A stretch of 64,000 nucleotides of DNA from Pseudothioclava arenosa (GCF_002358085.1 NZ_NTJD01000011.1:1-64000); one strand, 5' to 3'. Shown: positions 8,827-18,661, counted from the stretch's first letter. Notes: generated by a model not told the origin, from the letters alone. Made by a program: numbers and translations.

Positions 8827-11277
8827 GTGACTCGAAACGCCCTGCCCATCGACGCGGCCCTGCCCGGCCTGATCTCTGCCCTGCGGGCCGAGGGCGTTGC
8901 CGTGCTGATGGCGCCGCCCGGCGCGGGCAAGACGACACGCGTGCCGCTGGCTCTCTTGCCCGAAGTCACGGGCAGGATCGTGATGCTCGAACCGCGCCGT
9001 CTGGCCGCGCGCGCCGCCGCCGAACGCATGGCCGAGACGCTGGGCGAGCGCGTTGGCGAAACCGTCGGCTACCGCATCCGCGGCGAGGCCAAAGCCTCAA
9101 AAACCACCCGCATCGAGGTCGTGACCGAGGGCATCCTGACCCGCATGCTGCAATCCGACCCCGAGCTGTCGGGCGTCGGCTGCGTGATCTTCGACGAATT
9201 CCACGAACGCTCTCTGAACGCCGACCTCGGCCTCGCGCTGACATGGGAGGCACGCGGCGCGCTGCGCGACGACCTGAAAATCGTGGTGATGTCGGCCACG
9301 CTCGATGCTGAACCCGTGGCGGCGCTTCTGGGCGGCGCGCCGGTCGTGGTGTCGGAGGGGCGCGCCTTTCCCGTTGAAACCCGCTGGCTAGATCGCCCGG
9401 TGGATCGCTCGATGCGCTTCGAGGCGGCCGTGGCCGGGCTGATCACGCAGGCCGTCGCGGAAACGACGGGCGGCGTGCTGGTCTTTTTGCCCGGCGAGGG
9501 TGAAATCCGCCGCGTCGAGGGAATGCTGGCCGGTCGCTTCGGCCCCGAGGTTGCCATCCGGCCGCTGTTCGGCACGATGGAGTTCGCCGCCCAGCGCGCC
9601 GCGATCGAACCCGCGCCGTCAGGCCGCAAGATCGTGCTGGCGACCGCCATCGCCGAGACCTCGCTGACCATTCAGGACGTGCGCGTGGTGATCGACGCGG
9701 GCCGCGCGCGGCGGCTGCGCTTTGATCCGGCCTCGGGGATGGCGCGGCTGGTGACCGAGCGCGTCTCGCGCGCCGAGGCCGAGCAACGTCGGGGCCGCGC
9801 CGGGCGCGTCGCTGAGGGCACCTGCTACCGGATGTGGACGCGTGGCGAAGAGGGCGCCCTCCCCGCCTTCGCGCCGCCTGAGATCGAGGTCGCCGACCTG
9901 TCGGGGCTGGCGCTGGAGCTGGCGCTCTGGGGCTCGGACGGATCGGATCTGGCCTTCCTCACGCCGCCGCCCGCGCCCGCATTGGCCGAGGCCCGCGCGG
10001 TCCTGCGCGGCCTTGGCGCGCTGGACGAGGGCGGGCGAATTACCCCCCACGGGCGGGCGCTGGCCGCGCTGCCACTACACCCGCGCCTTGGCCATATGCT
10101 GGTCACCGCCGGCCCCACGTCCGCCCCCCTCGCCGCCCTTCTGGCCGAACGCGACCCGCTGCGCGGCGCACCCGCCGATCTGGCGCTGCGACTGGCGGCG
10201 ATCGCGAACCCCAAGGCCTACGAGGCCCGCCACCCTTGGCCCGCCCATCGCGGCACGATCGAACGCATCCGTACCGAGGCGAAGCGCCTCGAACGGCTGG
10301 TGCGCCCCGTCGCCGACCCGCCCGATCCCGCAGGCATGGCGGCGCTCTCCTATCCCGACCGGATCGGGCTGCGCCGCAAGGGCGACCAGCCGCGCTATAT
10401 CCTGTCGGGCGGCAAGGGGGCGCTGGTGGCCGAGGGCGATCCGCTCGGCGCCGCGCGGCTCTTGGTGGCAACCGACCTTGATGGCGACACCCGCGAGGCG
10501 CGTATCCGGCAAGGCACCCCGATCTCCGAGGCTGAGCTGCGCGTGCTTTTCACCGATCAGATCTGCTGGCACGACATCTGCGAATGGTCCAAACGCGACG
10601 GCCGCGTGGTTGCGCGACGGCAGGAAAAACTCGGCGCGCTGGTGCTCGATGACCGGGTCTGGAAAGATGCGCCGCCCGAGGCGCTGGCGCAAGGCGCGCT
10701 CGATGGCATCCGCCAGCTCGGCCTGCCCTTCTCCGCCGCCGCGCGCCGCCTGCAAGCCCGCGTCGAGTTGCTGCGCGGGCAAGGCGCCGAGCTGCCCGAT
10801 TTCACCGATGCCGGGCTTCTGGCGCGCGCCGAAGACTGGCTTTTGCCGCATCTTGCGGGCAAGCGCACCGAGACCGATCTGCGCAACCTCGACCTCTTGT
10901 CCCCGCTGCGCAGCGCGCTTGACTGGGAGCAGATGAAACTGGTGGATCGCCTCGCGCCCGCGCATTTCGAAACCCCGCTCGGGCGGCGCGTGCCGATCGA
11001 CTACGGCGGCGAGGCGCCCGGGATCGAGATCCGCCTGCAGGAAATGTTCGGCGTGACAAGCCACCCAACGGTGGGCCCGAAACGCCTGCCGCTGCGCATC
11101 ACGCTGCTCAGCCCGGGGCAAAAGCCCATTCAGGTCACGATGGACCTGCCGGGGTTCTGGGATGGCAGCTACGCCGATGTGCGCAAGGACATGCGCGGGC
11201 GCTACCCGCGCCACCCCTGGCCCGAAAACCCGCGCGAGGCCGACCCGACGCTGCGCGCGAAACCGAGGGGCACCTAA
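8827..11277 (+). CDS. hrpB: ATP-dependent DExH-box RNA helicase HrpB
   Basis: An 816-residue helicase of the DEAH/HrpB family, cytosolic. Visible motifs are the Walker A APPGAGKTTRVPL, motif II DEFHERS, SAT (VMSATLDAEPV), VFLPGEGEIRR, and motif VI QRRGRAGR, followed by the helicase-associated HA2/OB region and the HrpB-specific C-terminal domain (GVTSHPTVGPKRLPLRITLL, then LLSPGQKPIQVTMDLPGFW). The start is GTG 8827 in the ggcggcGTG context. The family's cellular role is poorly defined; mRNA processing is proposed in some bacteria. It lies immediately downstream of the DUF3108 gene. The very long frames on the opposite strand are shadows. Confidence 0.95.
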   Translation: MTRNALPIDAALPGLISALRAEGVAVLMAPPGAGKTTRVPLALLPEVTGRIVMLEPRRLAARAAAERMAETLGERVGETVGYRIRGEAKASKTTRIEVVTEGILTRMLQSDPELSGVGCVIFDEFHERSLNADLGLALTWEARGALRDDLKIVVMSATLDAEPVAALLGGAPVVVSEGRAFPVETRWLDRPVDRSMRFEAAVAGLITQAVAETTGGVLVFLPGEGEIRRVEGMLAGRFGPEVAIRPLFGTMEFAAQRAAIEPAPSGRKIVLATAIAETSLTIQDVRVVIDAGRARRLRFDPASGMARLVTERVSRAEAEQRRGRAGRVAEGTCYRMWTRGEEGALPAFAPPEIEVADLSGLALELALWGSDGSDLAFLTPPPAPALAEARAVLRGLGALDEGGRITPHGRALAALPLHPRLGHMLVTAGPTSAPLAALLAERDPLRGAPADLALRLAAIANPKAYEARHPWPAHRGTIERIRTEAKRLERLVRPVADPPDPAGMAALSYPDRIGLRRKGDQPRYILSGGKGALVAEGDPLGAARLLVATDLDGDTREARIRQGTPISEAELRVLFTDQICWHDICEWSKRDGRVVARRQEKLGALVLDDRVWKDAPPEALAQGALDGIRQLGLPFSAAARRLQARVELLRGQGAELPDFTDAGLLARAEDWLLPHLAGKRTETDLRNLDLLSPLRSALDWEQMKLVDRLAPAHFETPLGRRVPIDYGGEAPGIEIRLQEMFGVTSHPTVGPKRLPLRITLLSPGQKPIQVTMDLPGFWDGSYADVRKDMRGRYPRHPWPENPREADPTLRAKPRGT

Positions 11278-11313
11278 GGGGCGCTGCCCCTCTTTTGCCT
11301 GCGGCAAAATTCA

Positions 11314-11383
11314 CCCCGGAGTATTTACCGCTCAGTGAAAGGGAAAACGCCTGCTTTCATCGAGCCCGAAATACTCCGGGGGG
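11314..11383. repeat. Inverted pair of the dispersed intergenic repeat (copies 3 and 4)
   Basis: 11314-11341 (CCCCGGAGTATTTACCGCTC, then AGTGAAAG) runs rightward. 11354-11383 (ctttcatcgagcccgaaata, then ctccggggg) is a leftward copy. Facing each other, they could form a long imperfect hairpin between the convergent ends of hrpB and argF. Flanking gcgctgcccctc and ggggcagagccccct extend the inverted symmetry. A transcription-terminator role for both genes is likely. Confidence 0.6.
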
Positions 11384-11429
11384 AGCGGCGAAGCAGCGGG
11401 GGGCAGAGCCCCCTGCCCTGTCGGTAAGA

Positions 11430-12356
11430 TCAGACGCCGAGGCACCAGCGCATGATCGCCTTTTGCGCGTGCAGGCGGTTTTCTGCCTCGTCGAAGATCA
11501 CCGAATGCGGGCCGTCCATCACTTCCGAGGTCGCCTCGTCGTTGCGATGCGCGGGCAGGCAATGCATGAACAGTGCGTCGGGGTTCGCATGCGCCATCAG
11601 CGCCTCGTTCACCTGATAGGGGCGCAGCTGGTTGTGGCGGCGCTCTTTCGCGGATTCCGGGTCGTGCATCGAGACCCAGGTGTCGGTGACGATCAGATCG
11701 GCGCCGGTCACGGCCTTGACCGGATCGCGCTCGATCTCGGCCTTCACGCCTTTCGCGCGGGCGAACTCGATCCAGCCGGGCTCGGGGTCGAGCGTGGGCG
11801 GGCCGGTGAAGGTCAGGTCAAAGCCGAACTGCCCCGCCGCATGCAGGAAGGAGGCGCAGACATTGTTGCCGTCGCCCGACCAGACCACCTTCTTGCCGGC
11901 GATCGGGCCGCGGTGTTCCTCGTAGGTCAGGATGTCGGCCATGATCTGGCAGGGATGGGTGCGGTTGGTCAGACCGTTGATCACCGGCACGGTGGCGTAT
12001 TCGGCCATCTCAAGAAGGGTTTCCTCCTCGAAGGTGCGGATCATGATCAGGTCGACGTAGCGCGAGAGCACGCGGGAGGTATCTGCGATGGTCTCGCCGT
12101 GGCCAAGTTGCATGTCGGACCCCGAGAGCACCATCGTCTGCCCGCCCATCTGGCGCACGCCGACGTCGAAGCTGACGCGGGTCCGGGTCGAGGGCTTTTC
12201 AAAGATCAGCGCGACCATGCGGCCAGCCAGCGGCTGGTCGTCATCGAGCGCGCCGCGCGGGCGGCCGGCGCGGGCCTCTTTCATCGCGCGGGCGGCGTCG
12301 ATCATGCCCCTCAGGTCTTCGGGCGAGGTTTTGTGGATATCGAGAAAACTGGTCAT
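11430..12356 (-). CDS. argF: Ornithine carbamoyltransferase (anabolic)
   Basis: A 308-residue enzyme that makes citrulline from ornithine and carbamoyl phosphate in arginine synthesis. It has the carbamoyl-phosphate loop STRTRVSFD (from residue 56), HPCQ and the ornithine-side HCLPA; the VSMHD segment lies in the ornithine-binding lid. The length is normal for the trimeric anabolic type. The gene is 71 bp downstream of argD on the same strand, a common argD-argF pair in alphaproteobacteria. It ends in the inverted repeat pair shared with hrpB. Confidence 0.97.
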   Translation of the reverse strand: MTSFLDIHKTSPEDLRGMIDAARAMKEARAGRPRGALDDDQPLAGRMVALIFEKPSTRTRVSFDVGVRQMGGQTMVLSGSDMQLGHGETIADTSRVLSRYVDLIMIRTFEEETLLEMAEYATVPVINGLTNRTHPCQIMADILTYEEHRGPIAGKKVVWSGDGNNVCASFLHAAGQFGFDLTFTGPPTLDPEPGWIEFARAKGVKAEIERDPVKAVTGADLIVTDTWVSMHDPESAKERRHNQLRPYQVNEALMAHANPDALFMHCLPAHRNDEATSEVMDGPHSVIFDEAENRLHAQKAIMRWCLGV

Positions 12357-12427
12357 CGGTCTGGTCTTTCTGTCAGGGCGGGCGGAGCGGCCTCCGGCCT
12401 CGGCCCCGTGGTCAAAATGGCAAGCGA

Positions 12428-13615
12428 TCAGGCGGCGGGCGCCTCGAGCGATCGGGCGGTGGCCTCAAGGCGCGAAAGGGCCTCGGCCAGATCCGCCTCG
12501 GGGATATTCAGCGCGGGCAGAAGGCGCACGACATTGTCGGCGGCGGGTACGGTGAGGATATGCTGGCCGTAGCCCGCCTTGACGAAATCGGCAGCCTGGC
12601 AGGCGGGCTTGCACTTGAGCCCCAGCATCAGCCCGACGCCGCGCACCTCTTCGAAAAGGTCGGGATGGGCGGCGACCAGCGCCTCGAGCCCCTGCCGCAG
12701 CCGCGCCGATTTCGCGCTGACCGCATCGAGGAAGGCCGGGTCCGAGGTGATCTCCAGCACCTTCGCCCCGATCGCGCAGCCCAGCGGGTTGCCGCCATAG
12801 GTCGAGCCGTGGCTGCCCGCCACCATGCCCGAAGCCGCGTTTTCGGTGGCCAGCACCGCACCCAGCGGGAACCCCCCGCCGATGCCCTTCGCGACCATCA
12901 TGATGTCGGGGGTCACCCCCGCCCATTCATGCGCGAAGAGCTTGCCCGTGCGCGCGACGCCGCATTGCACCTCGTCGAAGATCAGGAGCGTGCCGGTCTC
13001 GTCGCAGATCTCGCGCAGGCCGCGCAGGAATGCGTCCGAAGCCGTGCGAATGCCGCCCTCGCCCTGCACGGGTTCAAGCCAGATCGCGGCGGTTTCGGGC
13101 GTGAGCGCGGCGCGCACCGCGTCAAGGTCGCCCCAGGGCAGCTGCCGGAAGCCCGGCATCAGCGGGCCAAAGCCCTTGACCATCTTTTCCGACCCGGCCG
13201 CAGCGATCGCGGCGGTCGAACGGCCATGGAAGGCGCCCTCGAAGCAGAGGAATTCGGTGCGCTCAGGCTGGCCTTTCTCGGACCAGTATTTGCGCGCCAT
13301 CTTCACCGCGAGTTCGGCGCATTCGGTGCCCGAGTTGGTAAAGAACACGGTGTCGGCAAAGGTCTTTTCCACCAGCATGTCGGCGAGCTGCTGCTGCTCG
13401 GGGATGTGGTAGAGGTTCGAGACATGCCAGAGCTTCTCGGCCTGACCCGCGAGGGCCGCGACCAGCTCGGGCGCGGCATGGCCCAGCACGTTCACCGCGA
13501 TACCCGCGCCAAGGTCGAGATATCGCGTGCCATCCGCCGTCTCCAGCCAGGAGCCGGAGCCTTTCACGAAGGCGAGGGGCGCGCGGTTATAGGTCGGCAG
13601 AACGGTGGTGATCAT
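12428..13615 (-). CDS. argD: Acetylornithine / succinyldiaminopimelate aminotransferase
   Basis: A 395-residue class-III PLP aminotransferase. It converts N-acetylglutamate semialdehyde to N-acetylornithine and often doubles in lysine synthesis. Visible are [17 protein letters not shown], the PLP aspartate in [14 protein letters not shown], and the Schiff-base lysine in [14 protein letters not shown]. The start [20 protein letters not shown] is the typical ArgD N-terminus. It is first in the argD-argF unit, which is transcribed leftward from the 363-bp region shared with gcrA. Confidence 0.96.
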   Translation of the reverse strand: MITTVLPTYNRAPLAFVKGSGSWLETADGTRYLDLGAGIAVNVLGHAAPELVAALAGQAEKLWHVSNLYHIPEQQQLADMLVEKTFADTVFFTNSGTECAELAVKMARKYWSEKGQPERTEFLCFEGAFHGRSTAAIAAAGSEKMVKGFGPLMPGFRQLPWGDLDAVRAALTPETAAIWLEPVQGEGGIRTASDAFLRGLREICDETGTLLIFDEVQCGVARTGKLFAHEWAGVTPDIMMVAKGIGGGFPLGAVLATENAASGMVAGSHGSTYGGNPLGCAIGAKVLEITSDPAFLDAVSAKSARLRQGLEALVAAHPDLFEEVRGVGLMLGLKCKPACQAADFVKAGYGQHILTVPAADNVVRLLPALNIPEADLAEALSRLEATARSLEAPAA

Positions 13616-13978
13616 GACTTGCTCCGGAAGTGGAAGGCCAAGGGGTGCAACAGGGCAGGCGCTCTGTCAACAATTTGGGCCAAGGGCACAGGAAGTTTGG
13701 AAAAAGATGTGGCGAAAGGCCACGGCAGATCGGACGTCAGGCGCGGGTGCGGCGACGTCGGGGACGGGCGATATGGGCGGTCCGTTTGATCATGGCGCGG
13801 CGAATACGCCCGATCGGCGTGAAAGTAAAGCCGGATTTGGGCCAAGGCCGGTTTCGGCCCGCCGGAGCGCCTTGAAATCCGGCCTGCCAACTTGTATCTC
13901 GTCATGTCCCCGGGGTAGAATGGGGATCACCCGGCAGCCGCCCATCGCGGTCGATGCCCGCCATGCAAGAGGAATCCC
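13616..13978. promoter_or_regulatory. Divergent control region between argD and gcrA
   Basis: This 363-bp gap carries no convincing gene. Toward gcrA, TTGTAT (13892-13897) and a good -10 TAGAAT (13916-13921) are spaced by 18 bp, placing a transcript start near 13928. GAATC (13972-13976), a GANTC site for the CcrM methylase, overlaps the gcrA ribosome-binding site (aagaggaatcccATG). Inverted GC-rich segments near 13840-13890 may form a hairpin. Confidence 0.45.
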
Positions 13979-14581
13979 ATGTCCTGGACCGATGAACGCG
14001 TCGAATTGCTCAAGAAGATGTGGTCCGAGGGCCAGTCCGCGAGCCAGATCGCCAAGGAACTGGGCGGCGTGACCCGCAACGCGGTGATCGGCAAGGTGCA
14101 TCGTCTGGGCCTGTCGAACCGCGCAGGCGGCACGCCCGAACCGGCGGCGAAACCCGCGAAACCGGTGGCCGCCGCGAAGCCCGAAGCGAAGAAACCCGCC
14201 AAGGCCGAAGCCAAGAAACCCGAGCCCGCCGCAGAAGCCGAGGCCGCGAAGCCCGCCGCCCAGCCGGTGGCCGCGGCCCCCGCCGCGCCGCAGCCCCTGC
14301 GCAAGGCGATCGTGCCCGCAGGCCAGCCGCTGCCGCCGCAGCCCTCGGCCAATGAAATCAGCCCCGAGGCGCTGGCCAAGGTCGGCGAGGTGGAAAAACG
14401 CGCCCGCAAGCTCAGCCTGATGGAGCTGACCGAGCGCACCTGTAAATGGCCGATCGGCGACCCGGCGACCGAGGATTTCTGGTTCTGCGGCCTGCCCTCG
14501 CAGCCCGGCAAACCCTATTGCGAGGCGCATGTGGGCGTGGCCTTCCAGCCGATGTCCTCGCGCCGCGACCGCAAGCGGTAA
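13979..14581 (+). CDS. gcrA: GcrA cell-cycle regulator
   Basis: A 200-residue regulator that in Caulobacter binds sigma-70 and stimulates promoters bearing GANTC sites methylated by CcrM. The N-terminal helix-turn-helix MSWTDERVELLKKMWSEGQS and QIAKELGGVTRNAVIGKVHR are near the family consensus. The middle (about 45-125) is an Ala/Pro/Lys-rich linker (repeated KPAK, EAKKPE-like units). The C-terminal block contains CKWPIGDP, FWFCGL and KPYCEAH, the conserved sigma-binding region. The start follows an aagagga Shine-Dalgarno. It is followed 15 bp later by a membrane-anchored nuclease gene. Confidence 0.95.
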   Translation: MSWTDERVELLKKMWSEGQSASQIAKELGGVTRNAVIGKVHRLGLSNRAGGTPEPAAKPAKPVAAAKPEAKKPAKAEAKKPEPAAEAEAAKPAAQPVAAAPAAPQPLRKAIVPAGQPLPPQPSANEISPEALAKVGEVEKRARKLSLMELTERTCKWPIGDPATEDFWFCGLPSQPGKPYCEAHVGVAFQPMSSRRDRKR

Positions 14582-14596
14582 GGGCCGGACCACCGG

Positions 14597-15151
14597 ATGG
14601 TCGCGCCGCTGATCCTGCTACTGGTATCGTTGGCCGGGGTCGCAGCGGCGCTGACCTTGCCTCAATTTTCTGACCTGATCCTGCTGGCGGGCCCGGCCGC
14701 ATTCGCAAGCCTGCTTCTGCTGCTGCTCGCGTATCGCGCGCTCCTCGGGCGGAAGACCTGGGTCGTGATCGATGGCTCCAATGTAATGCACTGGAAAGAC
14801 AGGACCGCCGACATCGGCACCCTGCGCGAGGTGCTGGTCAGCCTTGGCGAGCAGGGGCTTCACCCCAAGGTGATCTTTGACGCGAATGCCGGCTACAAGC
14901 TGGCAGGGCGCTATCAACATGATCAGACGTTCAGCCGCCAGCTGGGCCTAACCAGAGGTCAGGTGAAAGTCGTGCCCAAGGGCACGCCTGCCGATCCTCT
15001 GATCCTGGCCGCCGCACGCGATCTGGGGGCGCGGGTCGTCACCAATGATCGTTACCGCGACTGGGCCGAAACATACCCCGAGGTGGCCAAGCCTGGCCAT
15101 CTGATCCGGGGCGGCTATCGGAACGGAGAATTGTGGCTGGACCTGCCCTGA
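14597..15151 (+). CDS. Membrane-anchored NYN/Zc3h12a-like ribonuclease
   Basis: A 184-residue protein with two N-terminal membrane segments (about 3-20 and 27-50) followed by a compact NYN/PIN-like domain. The nuclease signature is visible as [10 protein letters not shown] (D59, N62), an acidic residue in PADPL (D133) and TNDRYRD (D151, D154), a set able to hold a divalent metal. The family (RNase Zc3h12a/NYN) cleaves structured RNA, and the anchor would hold the domain at the inner face of the membrane. It lies between gcrA and rimO on the same strand. The substrate is unknown. Confidence 0.8.
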   Translation: MVAPLILLLVSLAGVAAALTLPQFSDLILLAGPAAFASLLLLLLAYRALLGRKTWVVIDGSNVMHWKDRTADIGTLREVLVSLGEQGLHPKVIFDANAGYKLAGRYQHDQTFSRQLGLTRGQVKVVPKGTPADPLILAAARDLGARVVTNDRYRDWAETYPEVAKPGHLIRGGYRNGELWLDLP

Positions 15152-15206
15152 ACGGCCCCGCTCGCCGCACCTTCCCCGAACCGCTCTGCCCGTGTATATC
15201 CGCGCC

Positions 15207-16625
15207 ATGAGCCAGAATCCGTCCAGCCTGAACCCGCCCAATCTCCGCCCCGATCTTGCGCCGCAAGCGCGGATCGAGGATGTCGCCCGCCCCGGTCAGC
15301 CGAAGGTGGGGATGGTGAGCCTTGGCTGCCCGAAGGCGCTGGTCGACAGTGAGCGCATCCTGACCCGGCTGCGCGCCGAAGGCTACGCGATCAGCCCCGA
15401 TTACAAGGGCGCCGATGCGGTGATCGTGAACACCTGCGGGTTTCTCGACAGCGCCAAGGCGGAAAGCCTTGAGGCGATCGGCGAGGCGCTGCAGGAAAAC
15501 GGCAAGGTGATCGTGACGGGCTGTCTGGGCGCGGAGCCCGAGTATATCACCGGCGTGCACCCAAAGGTGCTGGCGGTGACCGGGCCGCAGCAATACGAGC
15601 AGGTTCTGGACGCGGTGCATCTGGCCGCGCCGCCCGCACCCGATCCGTTCGTCGATCTGCTGCCGGCGACGGGCGTCAAGCTCACGCCCCGGCATTTCAG
15701 CTATCTGAAGATTTCCGAGGGCTGCAACCACCACTGCAAGTTCTGCATCATCCCCGACATGCGCGGGAAACTGGTCAGCCGCCCGGCCCATGCCGTCCTG
15801 CGCGAGGCCGAGAAGCTGATCGACGCGGGCGTGCGCGAGCTGCTGGTGATCTCGCAGGATACCTCGGCCTACGGCGTCGATCGCAAGCACGCGACGAGCC
15901 CGTGGCAAGACGGCGAGGTGCGCGCCCATATCACCGATCTCGCGCGCGAGATGGGCAAGCTGGCGCAGCCTTCGGGGGCCTGGGTGCGGCTGCATTACGT
16001 CTATCCCTATCCGCATGTGCGCGACCTGATCCCGCTGATGGCCGAGGGGCTGGTGCTGCCCTATCTGGATATCCCGTTCCAGCATGCGCATCCCGATACG
16101 CTCAAGCGCATGGCGCGGCCCGCGGCCTCGGCGAAGACGCTTGATGAAATCGCCGCCTGGCGCCGCGACTGCCCCGAGATCACCCTGCGCTCGACCTTCA
16201 TCGTCGGCTATCCGGGCGAGACGGAGGAAGAGTTCCAATACCTGCTCGACTGGATGGACGAGGCGCAGCTCGATCGCGTGGGATGCTTCCAGTATGAAAA
16301 CGTCGCGGGCGCGCGCAGCAATGACCTGCCCGACCATGTGCCCGCCGAGGTGAAACAGGACCGCTGGGAGCGGTTCATGGAGCGTGCGCAGGCGATTTCC
16401 GAGGCGAAGCTGGCGGCCAAGGTCGGCTCGATCCAGCAGGTGATCGTGGACGAGATCGACGAGCAAGGCGCCACCTGCCGCACCAAGGCGGATGCGCCCG
16501 AGATCGACGGCAACCTGTTCATCGACGAGGGCTTCGAAGAGCTGCAACCCGGTGACATGGTGACGGTCGAGGTCGACGAGGCCTCGGAATACGACCTCTG
16601 GGGCAGCCTCGTCAGCGAAGGCTAA
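15207..16625 (+). CDS. rimO: Ribosomal protein S12 methylthiotransferase RimO
   Basis: A 472-residue radical-SAM enzyme that adds a methylthio group to the conserved aspartate of ribosomal protein S12. The N-terminal UPF0004 domain contributes C41, C77 and C106 for the auxiliary iron-sulfur cluster. The radical-SAM motif is GCNHHCKFC (C173, C177, C180). A TRAM domain closes the protein ([20 protein letters not shown]). The start is uncertain: ATG 15207 (MSQNPSSL) lacks a clear Shine-Dalgarno, and an in-frame ATG at 15192 is possible. The N-terminal 30 residues are a Rhodobacterales-type extension. Confidence 0.95.
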   Translation: MSQNPSSLNPPNLRPDLAPQARIEDVARPGQPKVGMVSLGCPKALVDSERILTRLRAEGYAISPDYKGADAVIVNTCGFLDSAKAESLEAIGEALQENGKVIVTGCLGAEPEYITGVHPKVLAVTGPQQYEQVLDAVHLAAPPAPDPFVDLLPATGVKLTPRHFSYLKISEGCNHHCKFCIIPDMRGKLVSRPAHAVLREAEKLIDAGVRELLVISQDTSAYGVDRKHATSPWQDGEVRAHITDLAREMGKLAQPSGAWVRLHYVYPYPHVRDLIPLMAEGLVLPYLDIPFQHAHPDTLKRMARPAASAKTLDEIAAWRRDCPEITLRSTFIVGYPGETEEEFQYLLDWMDEAQLDRVGCFQYENVAGARSNDLPDHVPAEVKQDRWERFMERAQAISEAKLAAKVGSIQQVIVDEIDEQGATCRTKADAPEIDGNLFIDEGFEELQPGDMVTVEVDEASEYDLWGSLVSEG

Positions 16626-16635
16626 GCCGCCTCGG

Positions 16636-17682
16636 TCAGGCGACCATGTGGCGGGACCGCGCGCCCTCGTCGGCGATCATCTTGACGATCAGCCGGGCTT
16701 CGGGCTTGCGCGGGCTCATCCGCGCGGCCGGGCCATAGGCCTCGAAAGAGGTCGCAAGCGCCGGGAACAGCGCGACAATCTCGGTGATGTCGGAGGGCGA
16801 GAGGTATTCCTCGCTCATCTGGCCGGGATGGAAGCTTTCGGCGCGCACGCCTTCGGCGTTCAGCACCGCATGACGATCGAGCAGGATGTGGAAATAGTCG
16901 ACAAAGAGGCGGCGGCGCACGGCAACGCCCGGCAACCCGATCAAATCCTTGGCGGCGACCAGAACTTCATCGGCGCCCGTCACCAGCGAAACCTGCCAGC
17001 CCTGCAGCAAGATCCGGTGGCGCGGCGACACCAGAAGCGGGCGCGCATTGCCGAACACCCCCGGCGCGATGCGGATCGGGGCGGCCTCGCCCAATGCCCC
17101 GACGCGGGCCGAACCGACCCAGCGGATCGGCTGCGGACCGTCATCGCGGGTGCAGACCAGATCGCCCGGCGCGAGCTCTTCGACCGCGCGCCAGCCGTCG
17201 GGCGTTTCCACACGCGTGCCCGCGGCGAAACAGACGTAATCCTCATAGGTGAAAACCGGCGTCCCCGAGCCGTAATCGGGTTGGTTGTGGAAGGCGACGA
17301 CCTCATAGGTGCGGCCCGCAACCAGTGGATATTCGCTCAGAAGATAGCTGAGGCTCCCGCCTTTGGGCACGTCGACCGATAGCAGAACAACCTCGAAGGT
17401 CCGGTCTTCGATCGGATCGTAAAGGGTCCAGGCGGCGTCGGCGCTGATCGGCACATCGGTATATGTGGTCGTGCCGTTATTGAGCGTCGCAACCGCAAGC
17501 TCCTGATCATTGGCGACGTTATCGTCGAGCACCGTTCCTTCGCCACCGGCCTCGGTGTCCGTCAGCGTCATCGTGCCTTCGGCGGTGGCCGGGCCGGTAT
17601 AGACGAAACTTGCGCCAACGGAGGCAACGAAGCCCGCGTTATAGGGGCTCACCAGATAAAAATCGAACTCATACGTCGCCAT
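16636..17682 (-). CDS. Hint (Hedgehog/intein-like) domain protein
   Basis: A 348-residue protein. ATG 17682 is chosen because caaggaggttt, nearly a perfect anti-16S match, lies upstream. Residues 1-149 are a beta-rich acidic N-terminal module (MATYEFDFYLVSPYNAGFVA onward) without a signal peptide. A Hint-type self-splicing-fold domain begins at C151 (CFAAGTRVETPDGWRAVEEL, then APGDLVCT), with the usual PRHRILLQGW block further on. Such Hint_2 proteins are numerous in Rhodobacterales, often secreted by type I systems, and most have no known role. Whether C151 drives autoprocessing is not shown by sequence. It converges on rimO, 10 bp away. Confidence 0.8.
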   Translation of the reverse strand: MATYEFDFYLVSPYNAGFVASVGASFVYTGPATAEGTMTLTDTEAGGEGTVLDDNVANDQELAVATLNNGTTTYTDVPISADAAWTLYDPIEDRTFEVVLLSVDVPKGGSLSYLLSEYPLVAGRTYEVVAFHNQPDYGSGTPVFTYEDYVCFAAGTRVETPDGWRAVEELAPGDLVCTRDDGPQPIRWVGSARVGALGEAAPIRIAPGVFGNARPLLVSPRHRILLQGWQVSLVTGADEVLVAAKDLIGLPGVAVRRRLFVDYFHILLDRHAVLNAEGVRAESFHPGQMSEEYLSPSDITEIVALFPALATSFEAYGPAARMSPRKPEARLIVKMIADEGARSRHMVA

Positions 17683-17899
17683 AAGCGCCAAACCTCCTTG
17701 CGCACGGCTGACCCTCACACGGCGAGCCCTGCGTTGGAGCGCGCGCAAGGCGCCATGCCCCTACGTCAAGACTCTAGGAACACTCCTTAACGGATCGCAA
17801 GTCGCAGATGCACGAAAATTGGGCCAGTGTGACTCGTAAGTCGCGGATATCACGTCACGAATCCGCGCGAGCACAACCCTGTGCGGGCGAATGACGGGG

Positions 17900-18661
17900 T
17901 TAATACAACCCTTCGGTGTCGATATGCACCGTCGCGCCGCAATGCTTGCAATGGATCGCGTCGGCGTCGTGCAGGCTCAGCCCGCAGGTCTTGCATTCGT
18001 AGCGCACCTTGGTAGGGCGAAACAGCACCTGCGCCAGACGCAAAAACAGGGTCACGCCAAAGATCATGATCGCCACGCTCAGCAACCGCCCCGTCGTGCC
18101 ATGCAAAGTGATGTCGCCAAACCCCGTCGTGGTCAGCGTCGTCACCGTGAAGTAAAGCGCATCGGCGTAATTCTTGATGTCGTCATTGCGGCCGAATTGC
18201 GTGGCATAGATCAGCCCGGTCATCACAAAGAGGAAAACCCCGAGGTTGATGCCGGCCAGGATCACATCCTGATGCTTGCTGAAGAACACGAAGTCTTTCC
18301 GCAGCCGCGACAGCAACTGATAGGTGTGCAAGAGCCGCAGCGTGCGTAGCACCCGCAGGAAGCCAAAGCTCTCGCCCGCGATCGGCGCGAGGAAGGACAC
18401 CATCGCCACCAGATCCGCCAGCGTCGCGGGGCGCGTCCAGAACTTCAGCTTGTGGTCCGAGATGGCGAAGCGCGCGGTAAAATCGGCGACGATCACAAGG
18501 CCGATCAGCGCGTCGACGATCTCGACGGCCACCGTGTGCGGAAAGAAGGAGGTGACGATGACGAAGGCGATTGTGACCAGATCGAAGGCCAGAATACCGT
18601 AGCGAAACGCGTGCGCCCGCCGGGACGAACCTTCGTAAAGGGCGCGGATCTTACCCAGCAT
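17900..18661 (-). CDS. Voltage-gated-type potassium channel with C-terminal zinc ribbon
   Basis: A 253-residue inner-membrane ion channel. Four voltage-sensor helices include an arginine-spaced S4-like segment (FLRVLRTLRLLHTYQLL, 101-117). A pore loop follows with filter TTTGFGD (177-183), the GFG variant of the K+ filter. After the last helix there is a small zinc ribbon (CKTC, 223-226; CKHC, 238-241), which may act as a regulatory tail. ATG 18661 has GAGGTGGG upstream; an earlier in-frame ATG would add 21 polar residues. The single-gene unit faces away from cspA. Confidence 0.88.
   Translation of the reverse strand: MLGKIRALYEGSSRRAHAFRYGILAFDLVTIAFVIVTSFFPHTVAVEIVDALIGLVIVADFTARFAISDHKLKFWTRPATLADLVAMVSFLAPIAGESFGFLRVLRTLRLLHTYQLLSRLRKDFVFFSKHQDVILAGINLGVFLFVMTGLIYATQFGRNDDIKNYADALYFTVTTLTTTGFGDITLHGTTGRLLSVAIMIFGVTLFLRLAQVLFRPTKVRYECKTCGLSLHDADAIHCKHCGATVHIDTEGLY

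Noticed and set aside
13790-14593. 267-codon minus frame across gcrA, glycine-rich
   Set aside because: Glycine/leucine repeats come from reading the Ala/Pro/Lys linker of gcrA backwards; the frame has no other support.
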